In this document: one piece after another, positions 6,948 through 16,101 of the stretch | Layout of the letters: each line of letters starts with the position of its first letter | Position numbering within the stretch: the first letter of the stretch is position 1 | NCBI GenBank assembly: GCA_041663425.1 | Contig: JBAYMS010000012.1 | Location: 1 to 40,427, forward strand | DNA from: FEN-1322 sp041663425 | GTDB taxonomy: Bacteria; Omnitrophota; Gorgyraeia; 2-01-FULL-45-10 | Direction: 5' to 3' | DNA: 40,427 bases | The notes under the pieces: generated by a model | Database searches by the model: none | Seen by the model: the letters and a program-made list of their open reading frames with translations, nothing else | Told to the model about the DNA's origin: nothing | Position numbers and translations under genes: made by a program

Positions 6948-8888
6948 TTACGCCCTGCGCTCCTTTATGGGGAGGGTAAAATGGAACGTTGTGCCGTCGC
7001 CGAATTTTGTCTCCACCCATATCCTGCCTTTGTGTCTTTCGATTATTTCTTTTGAAATTATAAGACCTAAGCCGGTCCCTCCGGATTTTCTTTCAAGACC
7101 CATCTCCAGCTGTGAAAATTTCTGGAACAAATACTGAATATCGTCTTTTTTTATGCCAACACCTGTATCGGAAACCGAAACCTGAACCGTATTATTATCC
7201 TTAATGGTACTCACTGTTACAGTCCCTTTTTCGGTAAATTTAATCGCGTTTGACATAAGGTTCATAAGCACCTGTATTATCTTGTCTTTATCAAAACTTA
7301 TTATTGGAAGATCCTCAGATAATGACATAATTATTTTAAGCTTCTTATCTTTTGCAACATGCGACATCATTTCACAGACTTCGCAGACAGTCTCATTTAT
7401 ATTATTATCCCTGATCTTCATTGTCATCTTTCCCTGCTCCAGCTTCTGAAGATCGAGAATATCATTTATAAGACGGGCTAAACGGTCCACATTCCTTTTA
7501 GCCATATCTAGAAATTCCACCTGGCGTTCGGTAACACCGCCAGCTTTACCTTCGAGAACAATACCTATGCCTTCTTTAATAGCTGCCAGAGGCGTGCGCA
7601 GTTCATGAGATGCCATTGACACGAAATCAGACTTTACCATTACTGCGCGCTCCAGCTCTTTAGCATAAGTATCAAGTTTATCTTTTGCCAGCGTAAGATC
7701 GATCGTCCTGGCGCGGACTTTTTCTTCAAGGCCTTTTGATAAAGCCTCCAACTCACTCTTTGCTTTAATAAGTTGGTGCTGATTGATCTTTATAGTCGCT
7801 ATCATCTCTTTAAATGCGTCGGCAAACCGTTCTATCTCATCCCCTGTCTTTACATCTATATCATAATCCCAGTTGCCCTTCATTATCTCAATGGCCGCTT
7901 TATAAAGGACATGGACCGGCTTGGTAAGGACCGTGCTGAAAACAAAACCTATGGTTGCCATCAGCACAAGCAGAAATACTATCGCAAGCATCAGCCATGC
8001 CACCGTTCTGTTTAAAGGTATCAGGATCTCTTTCAAGTCCTGCTCTATTAATACCCTCCAGACTTTTTCGTTATCAAGCAATACCGGTCTAGCTATATCA
8101 GAAAAGGAATCAAATAAAAGATCTTTATGGATATTAATGTCGTATATAATGGCAGATCTTGTCTTGCTGGTTAATAGCTTACGGTAATCTTTATCACTGC
8201 AAAGTCTCACGTTGGTTTGCGTAAATCCGGGATGATATATGATATTACCCTTACCATCTATCACGCTGGCGTGGCCCGTAAGATCTACCCTGAACCCTGC
8301 CAGCGGCGCAAAGAATTTCGACGATGATAACCTCAATCTGAGAAGTCCTACAATATCACCGTTTAAATCTTTTATAGGAATAGAAATAGGGATAATCCAT
8401 GATTTGGAGAAATTATCAAATATTGTATCACCTATAAATACCCTGTCAGGCTTGACTAAGGAGAAGTCCATGAGAGCCTTCGCCTCAGGGACATGTATTC
8501 CTACTGCCTTATCTGAACTTACCACAACGTTTCCAGCTTTATCTATTATCGATATGCCCGATATATTTTCATCTTCACTCATTATAGATTTTAATTTTGC
8601 AACTAATTTTGCAACATCCGTTTTTGTTTCAACAGCCTCAGGCCAGACCGGATCAATCGCTATCTCTTTTATATTTTCCATCTCAAAATCGAACTTTTGA
8701 GATATTTGATTTACTAAAAGCTGCGAAAATTTACGGTGGATATCGCTTGCAGATTCATAGATAGCATTAAATCCGATCAAATATGCAAAAACTATGCTGA
8801 ATAGCATAACTATAAATGTTGAAAGACAGATAAGAATGATAACTTTACGCCTTATGCTGGTTTTAAGTTTTGTCTTATTTTCAGTCAT
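6948..8888 (-). CDS. Membrane sensor histidine kinase (Cache-HAMP-HisKA-HATPase)
   Basis: In this 646-residue kinase, TM1 (about 14-38) and TM2 (about 292-316, WLMLAIVFLLVLMATIGFVFS) enclose a periplasmic Cache-like sensor of about 250 residues with PAS-type strands (ISGISIIDKAGNVVVSSDKAVG, VIDGKGNIIYHPGF). A HAMP linker and coiled coil follow. The phosphorylated His lies in SHELRTPLAAIKEG (about 425). The ATPase domain shows MNLMSNAIKFTEKG (N box), SDTGVGI and SGGTGLGLIISK. Such Cache domains usually bind small organic molecules; the signal here is unknown. It lies 2 bases after the first receiver gene, forming a receiver-kinase-receiver-GH5 unit. Confidence 0.94.
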   Translation of the reverse strand: MTENKTKLKTSIRRKVIILICLSTFIVMLFSIVFAYLIGFNAIYESASDIHRKFSQLLVNQISQKFDFEMENIKEIAIDPVWPEAVETKTDVAKLVAKLKSIMSEDENISGISIIDKAGNVVVSSDKAVGIHVPEAKALMDFSLVKPDRVFIGDTIFDNFSKSWIIPISIPIKDLNGDIVGLLRLRLSSSKFFAPLAGFRVDLTGHASVIDGKGNIIYHPGFTQTNVRLCSDKDYRKLLTSKTRSAIIYDINIHKDLLFDSFSDIARPVLLDNEKVWRVLIEQDLKEILIPLNRTVAWLMLAIVFLLVLMATIGFVFSTVLTKPVHVLYKAAIEIMKGNWDYDIDVKTGDEIERFADAFKEMIATIKINQHQLIKAKSELEALSKGLEEKVRARTIDLTLAKDKLDTYAKELERAVMVKSDFVSMASHELRTPLAAIKEGIGIVLEGKAGGVTERQVEFLDMAKRNVDRLARLINDILDLQKLEQGKMTMKIRDNNINETVCEVCEMMSHVAKDKKLKIIMSLSEDLPIISFDKDKIIQVLMNLMSNAIKFTEKGTVTVSTIKDNNTVQVSVSDTGVGIKKDDIQYLFQKFSQLEMGLERKSGGTGLGLIISKEIIERHKGRIWVETKFGDGTTFHFTLPIKERRA

Positions 8889-8890
8889 TA

Positions 8891-9253
8891 CTATTTTCCT
8901 GTTATATCGTATTTTTTCACAACTTCATCTATATCTTTTATCATAACCGGTTTGGTCAGATATTCATCAACCCCAAGAACCTTCGCAAAAGCCCCGCTCA
9001 TATGCTCATAACCTGTAACCATTACTATCTTAGCTTTTATACCGTTGGCTTTTGCGTATTTAGCTATTTCGAGGCCGGTCAATTCCGGCATATTATGATC
9101 CAAAAAAACTATATCATACTCATTGGCTTTAATCAATTCCAGTGCTATAGCACCATCGGATGCTAAAGATATATTATGACCCTGGCCCGATAACCGCTCG
9201 GCCAGGAAATCAACAAATTCCTTTTCGTCATCTGCTATCAGTATCTTCATCAT
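8891..9253 (-). CDS. Single-domain response regulator (receiver), upstream of kinase
   Basis: The 120-residue CheY-like protein begins MMKILIADDEKEFVDFLAERL. It has the acidic pair ADDE, phospho-Asp in DIVFLDHNMPELTGLE (about 53), Thr in VMVTGYEH and Lys in YLTKPVMI. It has no output domain. It is the first gene of the signalling run and ends 2 bases before the kinase start. It begins 28 bases after the autotransporter stop at 9282, so readthrough from that gene is possible. Confidence 0.92.
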   Translation of the reverse strand: MMKILIADDEKEFVDFLAERLSGQGHNISLASDGAIALELIKANEYDIVFLDHNMPELTGLEIAKYAKANGIKAKIVMVTGYEHMSGAFAKVLGVDEYLTKPVMIKDIDEVVKKYDITGK

Positions 9254-9281
9254 TTAGTATTATACTTTATTGAACAAAATA

Positions 9282-12200
9282 TCAGAACCTATATCTTAGA
9301 TCCGCATATCCATAATGAGCGTAGAAATCTTCCTTGATCTCGAGATCATAGCACAAAGATATGGTGATATTCTTTTCGCGCTCGACGGTAATCTTTGCCC
9401 CGAAATCATAACTGGACTGCGCCGGAGTAAATCCCTGGGTGCTGAAAGAACCTCCGCCGCCTGCAAACGTAGAGGTGGCTTGCTGCGCATCCCCCACCCA
9501 ATCATATAACCATTTAAATTTTAACTCCGGGGTAACTTTAGAATATATTGCTTTTATATTAAACGGATAACCGGCTTTAATACCCAGACCGGTCTGCGCT
9601 ACATTATAATCCTGAGCATCCACTTTAAGGTTAAGGGCGCCTGCTCCGTCTTCAGCGTAGCTATTAAGACGAAGATGCGAGTATAGAAAAGACGCTATCG
9701 GTGTAAGCTCAATATTTTTCCCGGTAAATTTATATCCGCCGGCAATATACCCCGAATACTGCTGACCATTATAGTCGCCTGTCGCCGTCCTGTCCAGCGC
9801 TCCCAACGCAACCTGACGTCTGGTATCATAACTATTATAAGCGAATGAAAGCGCTGTATCGATAAAATAAGCATCTTTTGAGTAACTTGCGTAGAGCGTG
9901 CCCTGATAACTGTCGATGTCGGTCCTGCAGGAGCTATCTTTGGTTCTGATAAAATCCTGGGCAAAACCACTTGATAATCCGACCCTGAAATTATCGCGTG
10001 CCTGAATATCTCCTCCCACGGCCGTTCCCCATATGGTAGCATTATAACCATTCGATAGTGACATTTCAGCCTGATGTATATAACTTCCGAAGGCACTGGC
10101 CCATACGTCAAATCCTTCCGGTAAATTATTAATGATATTTTTGAATCCGTCCAGATGCGCAAGGACTGTTGATACAAATTGCTCCTGGGTAGCCTGCGTT
10201 ACCTGAGGAGAGCTGTTATCAACGTTGGGGGTCAGGGTACTGAGAGCCTGGTTGATCTGTCCGGATGAAGTCATGGAATCTAGATTATTTATAACTGTAA
10301 GCATGTCGCCCTGGGGATTGCCGGAGGCAGCAATAGAATTCAGCACCACCCCTGCCGCCGCCGCGTTTGAACTCGATGTAAAACTATTATAAGAATTTGC
10401 CCGCACAGCCGTAAGCGTTACATGGTCACCCGTCCCTTCGCTGCCTGTAAAAGTAAAGATAGGAGAACTGGAAGTAATTGTATCGGGCGCATCTACGCTT
10501 ACACCTGTACTGCTTATCACGTTAGTAAAGGTGGTATTATTGGGTATATACCCTCCAATATTTATATACATACTGCTTGTTGAAAACACCAGAGCGTCAT
10601 TGGCAGTAGAAACTATTTTACCGAAATCTGCGGCAGAATTTATCGTCATTTTTAAAGTAGATCCCGGATTCTGAGTATAAACTCCGTCTGACAGAGTAAG
10701 AGTATTGTTCCCTATATTAAGTACGGCACCGGATTTTACCTCCACACCCTTTATAGTTCCCGTATTTGTTATTGTTGTCGTTCCGCCGTTAAGACATATT
10801 GAAGCTACGGTGTCGGGATACGAAGACTGTATTGTGCCTGAATTGACAATGGTAACGGTTCCCCCATCGACACCTACACCCGCCTCATCGGTACCGTAAA
10901 TAAGATTTGAATTTGTAATGCTCGCAGTACCGCTCTGTACATATATCCCGTATCCCGTGGAAATCGCACCTATCTGGCCGGTAGCATCATTTGTTACCGT
11001 ATTGGTGCCGGCTAATATTGAAATGGTATCATCCGTTGAAGACGTAATATTTCCGGAATTTGTAATATTGACAGCTCCTGTCTTTATCTGTATCGCCGTT
11101 GCCGTGCCTGCAATGCTTCCATCACTGGCATTGGTCAGATTGTCCGCACCGGACGGCGCTGTTATGCCGCCGTAAGCAGTCGTGTCCCCTTCAAAAAGTA
11201 TCGCAATATTAGAAGTTCCTGTCGTCGCTATTTTATTTGAAGTATCGCCTGTAAACGTTCCATGGTTAGTGATATCGTAATTAAGCGACCACACCAGAAG
11301 GCCCTGACCTCCTGATATAACACATCCGCTATCTATAATTATCTGGTTAGGGTCCGAGGACGAAGTCTTTGTTCCCACCTGAAAACGATGACCCGCCCAG
11401 ATGCTATCACAAGCTCCGGTGATATGAAAGCTGGCAAAACCATTTCCGAATTGCGCGTCTGAAGCGGTACTCAGACTGCCATCCTTATTTTTTGTATATA
11501 TGTATGACCCTGTGGCGTAAATACCATATACATTAAGGGACGTCCTAGCCAGGATGATAAACTCAGTCATGCCCTTTATCTGGGAAAGTAAAGTCGGAGG
11601 ATTGGTAGTGTTCCCGTAGTAATAAGAATAGCCTAATTGTAGCCAGGGATAATTACTGGTAGTCGGATCTCCGGAAGCAGGATAAGCTATAGATTTCCAG
11701 TTGGCATAATATCCATCGGTGCCGTCGGTACCGTAGAAATTTGCCCAGGCAGCACCCATATCCCCGGGATTCTGAAACGTAGCCGGATCGCCATACTTGG
11801 TATAATCCGTCGAATAGGTTTTGATATCGGGATTCTTGGTTGGTCTCATAATATACTCGTTTGTAGGCACTACAGTATATTCTATTATGGCATTATGCGA
11901 TCCGTCGTCATTCAATCCAAGCCCGCGTTCGATAAGCTTGATCGCGTCTGTGCTGGTTGCGGCCGGGGTGCCTTTATTATTTTCATAAAAATTTGTCATA
12001 TCGTTGCCGGTCGTAACCCATGAGGCGGTCCATTTAGGATCGCTGGTGGGACGATAAACATAATTGGGAGTATTGACATAAAGGTTATCTATCCATTGCG
12101 TGCTGGAATCACCTTTATATGCGGTCGCACTTTTAACAACAAGATTACCGTCGGAATCATATTTGAGGCCATATGTAGAATCGGTGCTATGATCACCTGG

Positions 12201-12347
12201 TATGGTAATAATAGAATTATCCTGCGGTATCCATCCATTGGGAGAAGCGGCGCGATTCTCAGCGTTCGTTACCGACTGGAGATAAGTTTCATTTACGGCA
12301 AAAACTGTGGATGGAAGAATGAATTGAAAGGTTAAAAATACAAAAAT
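9282..12347 (-). CDS. Autotransporter with C-terminal outer-membrane beta-barrel; start uncertain
   Basis: This is a large surface protein of about 1020 residues. The last 280 or so residues form an autotransporter barrel (from FDVWASAFGSYIHQAEM), with alternating aromatic strands and the terminal Phe signature (YGYADLRYRF). A repeat-rich passenger (middle third: ITNSGNIT, VTNDATGQIGAIST, ITNSNLIY, IVNSGTIQSS, ITNTGTIKG) is typical of beta-helix passengers. A signal-peptide-like stretch IFVFLTFQFILPSTVFA precedes VNETYLQ. The frame stays open upstream into tRNA-Ser(CGA), up to a GTG at 12422, but residues from there are tRNA sequence. No ATG, GTG or TTG lies between the tRNA and the signal peptide. 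The start given is the ATT codon next to the tRNA; a lost start or a tRNA-overlapping start are the alternatives. Function of the passenger is unknown. Confidence 0.85.
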   Translation of the reverse strand: MFVFLTFQFILPSTVFAVNETYLQSVTNAENRAASPNGWIPQDNSIITIPGDHSTDSTYGLKYDSDGNLVVKSATAYKGDSSTQWIDNLYVNTPNYVYRPTSDPKWTASWVTTGNDMTNFYENNKGTPAATSTDAIKLIERGLGLNDDGSHNAIIEYTVVPTNEYIMRPTKNPDIKTYSTDYTKYGDPATFQNPGDMGAAWANFYGTDGTDGYYANWKSIAYPASGDPTTSNYPWLQLGYSYYYGNTTNPPTLLSQIKGMTEFIILARTSLNVYGIYATGSYIYTKNKDGSLSTASDAQFGNGFASFHITGACDSIWAGHRFQVGTKTSSSDPNQIIIDSGCVISGGQGLLVWSLNYDITNHGTFTGDTSNKIATTGTSNIAILFEGDTTAYGGITAPSGADNLTNASDGSIAGTATAIQIKTGAVNITNSGNITSSTDDTISILAGTNTVTNDATGQIGAISTGYGIYVQSGTASITNSNLIYGTDEAGVGVDGGTVTIVNSGTIQSSYPDTVASICLNGGTTTITNTGTIKGVEVKSGAVLNIGNNTLTLSDGVYTQNPGSTLKMTINSAADFGKIVSTANDALVFSTSSMYINIGGYIPNNTTFTNVISSTGVSVDAPDTITSSSPIFTFTGSEGTGDHVTLTAVRANSYNSFTSSSNAAAAGVVLNSIAASGNPQGDMLTVINNLDSMTSSGQINQALSTLTPNVDNSSPQVTQATQEQFVSTVLAHLDGFKNIINNLPEGFDVWASAFGSYIHQAEMSLSNGYNATIWGTAVGGDIQARDNFRVGLSSGFAQDFIRTKDSSCRTDIDSYQGTLYASYSKDAYFIDTALSFAYNSYDTRRQVALGALDRTATGDYNGQQYSGYIAGGYKFTGKNIELTPIASFLYSHLRLNSYAEDGAGALNLKVDAQDYNVAQTGLGIKAGYPFNIKAIYSKVTPELKFKWLYDWVGDAQQATSTFAGGGGSFSTQGFTPAQSSYDFGAKITVEREKNITISLCYDLEIKEDFYAHYGYADLRYRF

Positions 12348-12436
12348 GGCGGAGAGGGAGAGATTTGAACTCTCGTACCCCTTTCGGGATAACACGCTTT
12401 CGAGGCGTGCGCCTTCAACCACTCAGCCACCTCTCC
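12347..12436 (-). tRNA. tRNA-Ser(CGA)
   Basis: The 90-base class II tRNA has acceptor GGAGAGG/CCTCTCC, discriminator G and CCA encoded at 12349-12347. The anticodon stem is CACGC/GCGTG with loop CTCGAAA (anticodon CGA), and there is a long variable arm. The T arm and acceptor match tRNA-Ser(GGA) at 5202. A T-rich stretch follows the CCA directly and is also the start of the autotransporter signal-peptide codons. Confidence 0.97.
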
Positions 12437-12471
12437 TTGTTATAAATCTATACAATACTAAAGCAAGTTAT

Positions 12472-12499
12472 ATTATACAAAATATTGAGCTATAAGCAA
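12472..12499 (-). promoter_or_regulatory. Promoter of tRNA-Ser(CGA)
   Basis: The minus strand has TTGCTT (12499-12494), a 16-base spacer and TATAAT (12477-12472). This places transcription start near 12465, about 30 bases before the tRNA 5' end. It may also drive the autotransporter by readthrough. Confidence 0.65.
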
Positions 12500-12504
12500 C
12501 CTAA

Positions 12505-14040
12505 TTAAGCCTTTGTCCTGTCTGACCTTGCCGGGTTCACTTTAATCGCTCTTTCCGGACGGACAGGACACTTGTTTTGGCAGATACCGCATCCGACACA
12601 TAGATCTTCGTCAATATACGGTTTTGCAGGGCCTCCGCCATATGTATTGAGCTTTATCGCCTTATCCGCGACCGGACAATGTTCCTGACACACAAGGCAC
12701 TCCGTATGCTTAGCCCATGGCAGACATATCGACTGGTCTATTTCGGCCAGACCCAGCTTTACTTTCATCTTTTTCTCGCGGCTTAAGGACGGTATGGCAC
12801 CGGTCGGACATGTATGGCCGCACAATGTGCACTGATATTCGCAGTAACCTGCCTCAGGAAGAAGCTGAGGCGTCCATATACCGCCGGCTCCGGCCTGGAA
12901 CATCACCGGCTGCAGACCGTTCGTTATGCAGACTTTCATGCAGTTGCCGCAGCGTATGCAGCGATTCACAAAATCTTCTTCTTCCAAAGCAGCGGGCGGG
13001 CGGATAACAGCTCCGGCCTGAAAATTTCCTCTACCCTTCTTTCTGAACAAAGAGCCCATAGCAAAGAATGACGAAAAGATAAGTAGTATAAAATTCTTAC
13101 GCGATATCTTTGAAGAATTGCCGCTATCTTTTTTTACATGGGAAGAATTAGCGGACGGCGTAGCGGTGAAGGAAAATTTTGTAACGTGCGACGGACAATC
13201 ATAAATACAGTCCATACAGAGAATACATTCGCCCTGCGAATAACTGAAATCCTCTTTTATAGCACCCATCCGGCAGGAGTTATGACATTTCCCGCAGGAT
13301 ATGCAGCCATATGTTTTTCTGCGAAACGGAGAAAACCTTCCTATAAGGCTGTAAATAGCGCCTAACGGACAGAGAGAGCGGCACCATAAACGCGGGATCA
13401 CTAATGCTATCGCGCAAATAACGGCGAAGAAACTAAAGATCACCAACGAATGCGCAAAGTAGAACGCCTTTACGCCAAGCACTGTAGGTTTCATGGCATA
13501 ATACAGGTCTTTCACCACACCCTGGATATTGCAGTCTCTTATCAGGAAAATAAAAAACGCGTTAAATAGATACGTCAGCGAAGGGATCATGTTCATAGAT
13601 ACAAACCGCGCGGCAAGGACAAGCGGATCGGCTACCCACGCAACCTGCCAACCGATAAGGGCGAGGATAAAAAATATTCCCATAAAATAAAATTTAGGTT
13701 TCCGCAATATTGCGCTTTTCGTGTCCGGCATAACGGCATTATGTTTTTTTGCTGATGCGATAATATCGATGGTAGTTCCCATGGGACAAACCCAGCCGCA
13801 GAAAAATCTGCCGATAATAAGCGATGCAACTATCATAACCAGTGAAATAACAAAACCGGGTAAAAGTATCTTCTCGCTCATAGAGACCATTATCATGATC
13901 AGCGGATCAGCCTTAAATATAGCGTCCGGTAAAATTATACCGCCGAGAGGATATGTGGTAGACCAGAGTATGTATATGAAAAGTGTTAAAAAAAATGCCT
14001 GCGACAATCTGCGCAATATTATCATTTTTTTCATAGTCAC
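12505..14040 (-). CDS. Membrane polyferredoxin (NapH/CcoG-like 4Fe-4S protein)
   Basis: This 511-residue electron-transfer protein has an N-terminal membrane part (about five spans within residues 10-225) carrying CGWVCPMG and CRSLCPLGAIYS, the paired CxxxCP motifs of the NapH family. Two ferredoxin clusters follow (CISCGKCHNSCRMGAI, CILCMDCIYDCPSHV). After another short hydrophobic segment (about 318-335) comes a second ferredoxin-rich domain: CIRCGNCMKVC, CEYQCTLCGHTCPTGAI, CLVCQEHCPV, CVGCGICQNKCPV. It should pass electrons between the membrane pool and a soluble partner. Its ATG overlaps the DUF362 stop by 4 bases, so it is the last gene of tatA-tatC-DUF362-polyferredoxin. The electron donor and acceptor are unknown. 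Confidence 0.9.
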   Translation of the reverse strand: MTMKKMIILRRLSQAFFLTLFIYILWSTTYPLGGIILPDAIFKADPLIMIMVSMSEKILLPGFVISLVMIVASLIIGRFFCGWVCPMGTTIDIIASAKKHNAVMPDTKSAILRKPKFYFMGIFFILALIGWQVAWVADPLVLAARFVSMNMIPSLTYLFNAFFIFLIRDCNIQGVVKDLYYAMKPTVLGVKAFYFAHSLVIFSFFAVICAIALVIPRLWCRSLCPLGAIYSLIGRFSPFRRKTYGCISCGKCHNSCRMGAIKEDFSYSQGECILCMDCIYDCPSHVTKFSFTATPSANSSHVKKDSGNSSKISRKNFILLIFSSFFAMGSLFRKKGRGNFQAGAVIRPPAALEEEDFVNRCIRCGNCMKVCITNGLQPVMFQAGAGGIWTPQLLPEAGYCEYQCTLCGHTCPTGAIPSLSREKKMKVKLGLAEIDQSICLPWAKHTECLVCQEHCPVADKAIKLNTYGGGPAKPYIDEDLCVGCGICQNKCPVRPERAIKVNPARSDRTKA

Positions 14041-15017
14041 ACCGTTATTTTCAGAATATCAGCTTTTAATGGGTCCGTAATTCCAAAATTGCGCTGTATA
14101 GCGTTATGCACATAGGGCACAGCTGACGGATCCACCCCTGCAATACCGCAAGCAACTATATCGGCAAGAGTCGGGTCTGCAGCCACTATGATCTTTTTCA
14201 TTGTATCAACATCTGCGAGGTTGCCGCCAGTAGGTCCATTGCGGACCAGCACGCGATATGCGTCGATCACTGTAAGCTCAGGATTTATAAAACCGGTCAG
14301 GTCGACAAGTTTCTCTCCTATGTTTTGGTGGATTATTCCCCTGTTCCCGCCGCACACGCCCATAAGATTTTTCATCGAAAGCGTGAGGCGCGTAAGGCTG
14401 TGATGTTTTAAAACCGGAGCATTTATCACTACGTCGGCTGCGATCGCGTCCTTGAGAATAGGCCATCCCTCCATCTGGCTCTTATAATTAAATTTCGCCT
14501 TCAGAGAATCCCAGCCATCCGGATAATATACTGTGGCACCGCTCTTTACCGCTGCTTTTTCGATGCCGCTGTTTTCATAGCACCGGCGCGCATCGTTACA
14601 GGTAATATCAAATACATTTACTTTTTTGGCACCCGCTTTAAATGACATATCGACAAGTGCGGCGACAACCTGAGGATTTGTATTGCCTGCCTGTTCAGGC
14701 GTGCGGTCCCATCCCATGTTGGGCTTAACCAGAACAATGTCGCCTTTTTTTACAAATTTTCCCATTCCGCCCATAGCCTCTACGGCTTTTATCGTCATAG
14801 CATACGGATCATCCCCGCTTGCGATGATAAGATCATGGTCAGTATTTATAGTTTTCTTCGGCCTGCCGAAAGATTGCGTCTGGACTGCCTGCGCAGATCG
14901 CGGACGGAATCCGGACAACAGGAGAAGCGCTAAAGATGAAAAGGTTATCTTGAGAAACTTTTCCCTGGAAACTTTTTTATCCAGCAAAGAATTGAAATAT
15001 TCATACACGCTTTTCAT
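14037..15017 (-). CDS. DUF362 family protein with a twin-arginine-like export signal
   Basis: The 326-residue protein has an N-terminal leader of about 45 residues: basic region KKVSREKFLKI, a hydrophobic core (TFSSLALLLLSG) and AQA cleavage-like end. The Tat consensus is S-R-R-x-F-L-K; here it reads S-R-E-K-F-L-K, with the second Arg replaced by Glu. The mature part is a DUF362 domain (GDIVLVKPNMGWDRTP, VVINAPVLKHHSLTRLTLSMKNLMGVCGGNRG). DUF362 proteins are often linked to Fe-S electron carriers, and the next gene is a polyferredoxin with a 4-base overlap. It overlaps the tatC stop by 17 bases. This suggests an exported redox protein made together with its own translocon. The reaction is not known. 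Confidence 0.88.
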   Translation of the reverse strand: MKSVYEYFNSLLDKKVSREKFLKITFSSLALLLLSGFRPRSAQAVQTQSFGRPKKTINTDHDLIIASGDDPYAMTIKAVEAMGGMGKFVKKGDIVLVKPNMGWDRTPEQAGNTNPQVVAALVDMSFKAGAKKVNVFDITCNDARRCYENSGIEKAAVKSGATVYYPDGWDSLKAKFNYKSQMEGWPILKDAIAADVVINAPVLKHHSLTRLTLSMKNLMGVCGGNRGIIHQNIGEKLVDLTGFINPELTVIDAYRVLVRNGPTGGNLADVDTMKKIIVAADPTLADIVACGIAGVDPSAVPYVHNAIQRNFGITDPLKADILKITV

Positions 15018-15732
15018 GACTCATCCCCTTTCTCTCAGAAAAAAACGAGACCCATATGCTCACTTCATACAGAAATAACATCGGAAGCGCCAGCATCAGC
15101 ATATTAAATGCGTCTCCCGTCGGGGTTATCACCGCCGCTGCTATCATGATAACAATTAACGCATATAAAAATTTCTTTCTGAGCATCGCGGCATTTACAA
15201 CACCGATTCTCGTCAGGAAAAAACTTATAACGGGCATCTCAAAAACAATTCCGCAGGCTAAGATAAGTCCGGTAATGAATGATATATATTTTGTGGCCGA
15301 TATGAGCGGTTCTAAATCTGCTTTACCTATATTCAGCAGAAATTTTAATGCGGCAGGCAGTAAAAGAAAATACGAAAAGGCACAGCCTAATATAAAAACA
15401 AGAAATGAAAAAGATACAAATACAAATGCGTATTTCCTAAACTTAGCATCTATAGCCGGAGAAAGGAAAGCCCATAGCTGAAATAGTATTACAGGCAGAG
15501 CGATCACAAGCCCGGCGGTCATACTTATACGCATATATATAAGGAATGCTTCTTCCGGGCTGAAAAAAACCAGCTTATCTATAGCACCGCCTGAAGGATA
15601 TTTGAGAAATTTTAATATGAGTGGTGAGAAAGGTATGCAGACTAAAGCTGCGATGACAATTGCAGCGAGCGAGAAGAGCGCTCTTTTGCGCAGTTCTCCA
15701 AGATGCTCAATTATCGTAAATTCACCGTGCAT
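15001..15732 (-). CDS. tatC: Sec-independent translocase subunit TatC
   Basis: The 243-residue protein has six predicted spans. The N-terminal signature EHLGELRKRALFS (about 8-20) carries the conserved Glu and Arg that bind the twin-arginine signal. FSPEEAFLIYMRIS, VFEMPVISFFLTRIGVV and the PTGDAFNMLMLALPMLFLYEVSIW segment are typical of TatC. It lies 31 bases after tatA and overlaps the DUF362 gene by 17 bases. The operon holds one TatA/E and no obvious TatB, so this is a minimal TatAC system, unless another tatB lies elsewhere. Confidence 0.96.
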   Translation of the reverse strand: MHGEFTIIEHLGELRKRALFSLAAIVIAALVCIPFSPLILKFLKYPSGGAIDKLVFFSPEEAFLIYMRISMTAGLVIALPVILFQLWAFLSPAIDAKFRKYAFVFVSFSFLVFILGCAFSYFLLLPAALKFLLNIGKADLEPLISATKYISFITGLILACGIVFEMPVISFFLTRIGVVNAAMLRKKFLYALIVIMIAAAVITPTGDAFNMLMLALPMLFLYEVSIWVSFFSERKGMSHEKRV

Positions 15733-15763
15733 ATCGGAAATTTATCCTATAGACAGGTTATGT

Positions 15764-15946
15764 TTACGATTTCTTACCGGATTCGTCTGTATCCTGGACG
15801 GTTTCTTCTTTCAGTGCTTTTTTAAAACTGTTTATTGTCTTACCGAAAGCACGGCCTATTTCAGGAAGTTTATTCGCTCCGAAAATGAGAAGGCAGATAA
15901 GAAGTATTATTAGAAGTTCCTGCACGCCCATTCCAAATATATTCAT
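15764..15946 (-). CDS. tatA: Sec-independent translocase subunit TatA/TatE
   Basis: The 60-residue protein is of typical TatA size. It has an N-terminal span (VQELLIILLICLLIFG), the FG hinge followed by ANKLPEIGRAFGK, and a charged amphipathic tail with KKALKEETVQDTDESGKKS. GGAGGG lies 7 bases upstream of the ATG. It is the first gene of the tat operon, behind an extended -10 promoter at 16005-16013. Confidence 0.95.
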   Translation of the reverse strand: MNIFGMGVQELLIILLICLLIFGANKLPEIGRAFGKTINSFKKALKEETVQDTDESGKKS

Positions 15947-16004
15947 GATACCCTCCTATTTTTAAAGCCTTCGTTATGTAGGTCTTGTATACGGCTATTA
16001 GGTA

Positions 16005-16013
16005 ATTATATCA
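16005..16013 (-). promoter_or_regulatory. Extended -10 promoter of the tat operon
   Basis: The minus strand reads TGATATAAT, giving a leader of about 50 bases before tatA. No good -35 is seen. Confidence 0.6.
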
Positions 16014-16101
16014 CAATTTTTGGCAAGGTAGTATAATGCACAACATTTACATATCTGACTATTCCCAGAGGAACCATTCAGAAAAAAATATCTGTTTACT
16101 T

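Noticed and set aside
9695..10177. 160-codon minus-strand frame inside the autotransporter
   Set aside because: It is out of frame with the well-supported beta-barrel and has no recognisable content.
10700..11280. Repeats that could suggest a CRISPR array
   Set aside because: They are imperfect in-frame protein repeats (IxNSGxI) of the autotransporter passenger, without constant repeat and spacer lengths.
12347..12436. tRNA-Ser(CGA) as attachment site of an integrated element
   Set aside because: No integrase, second att copy or phage gene is present; only the odd join to the autotransporter remains, reported separately.
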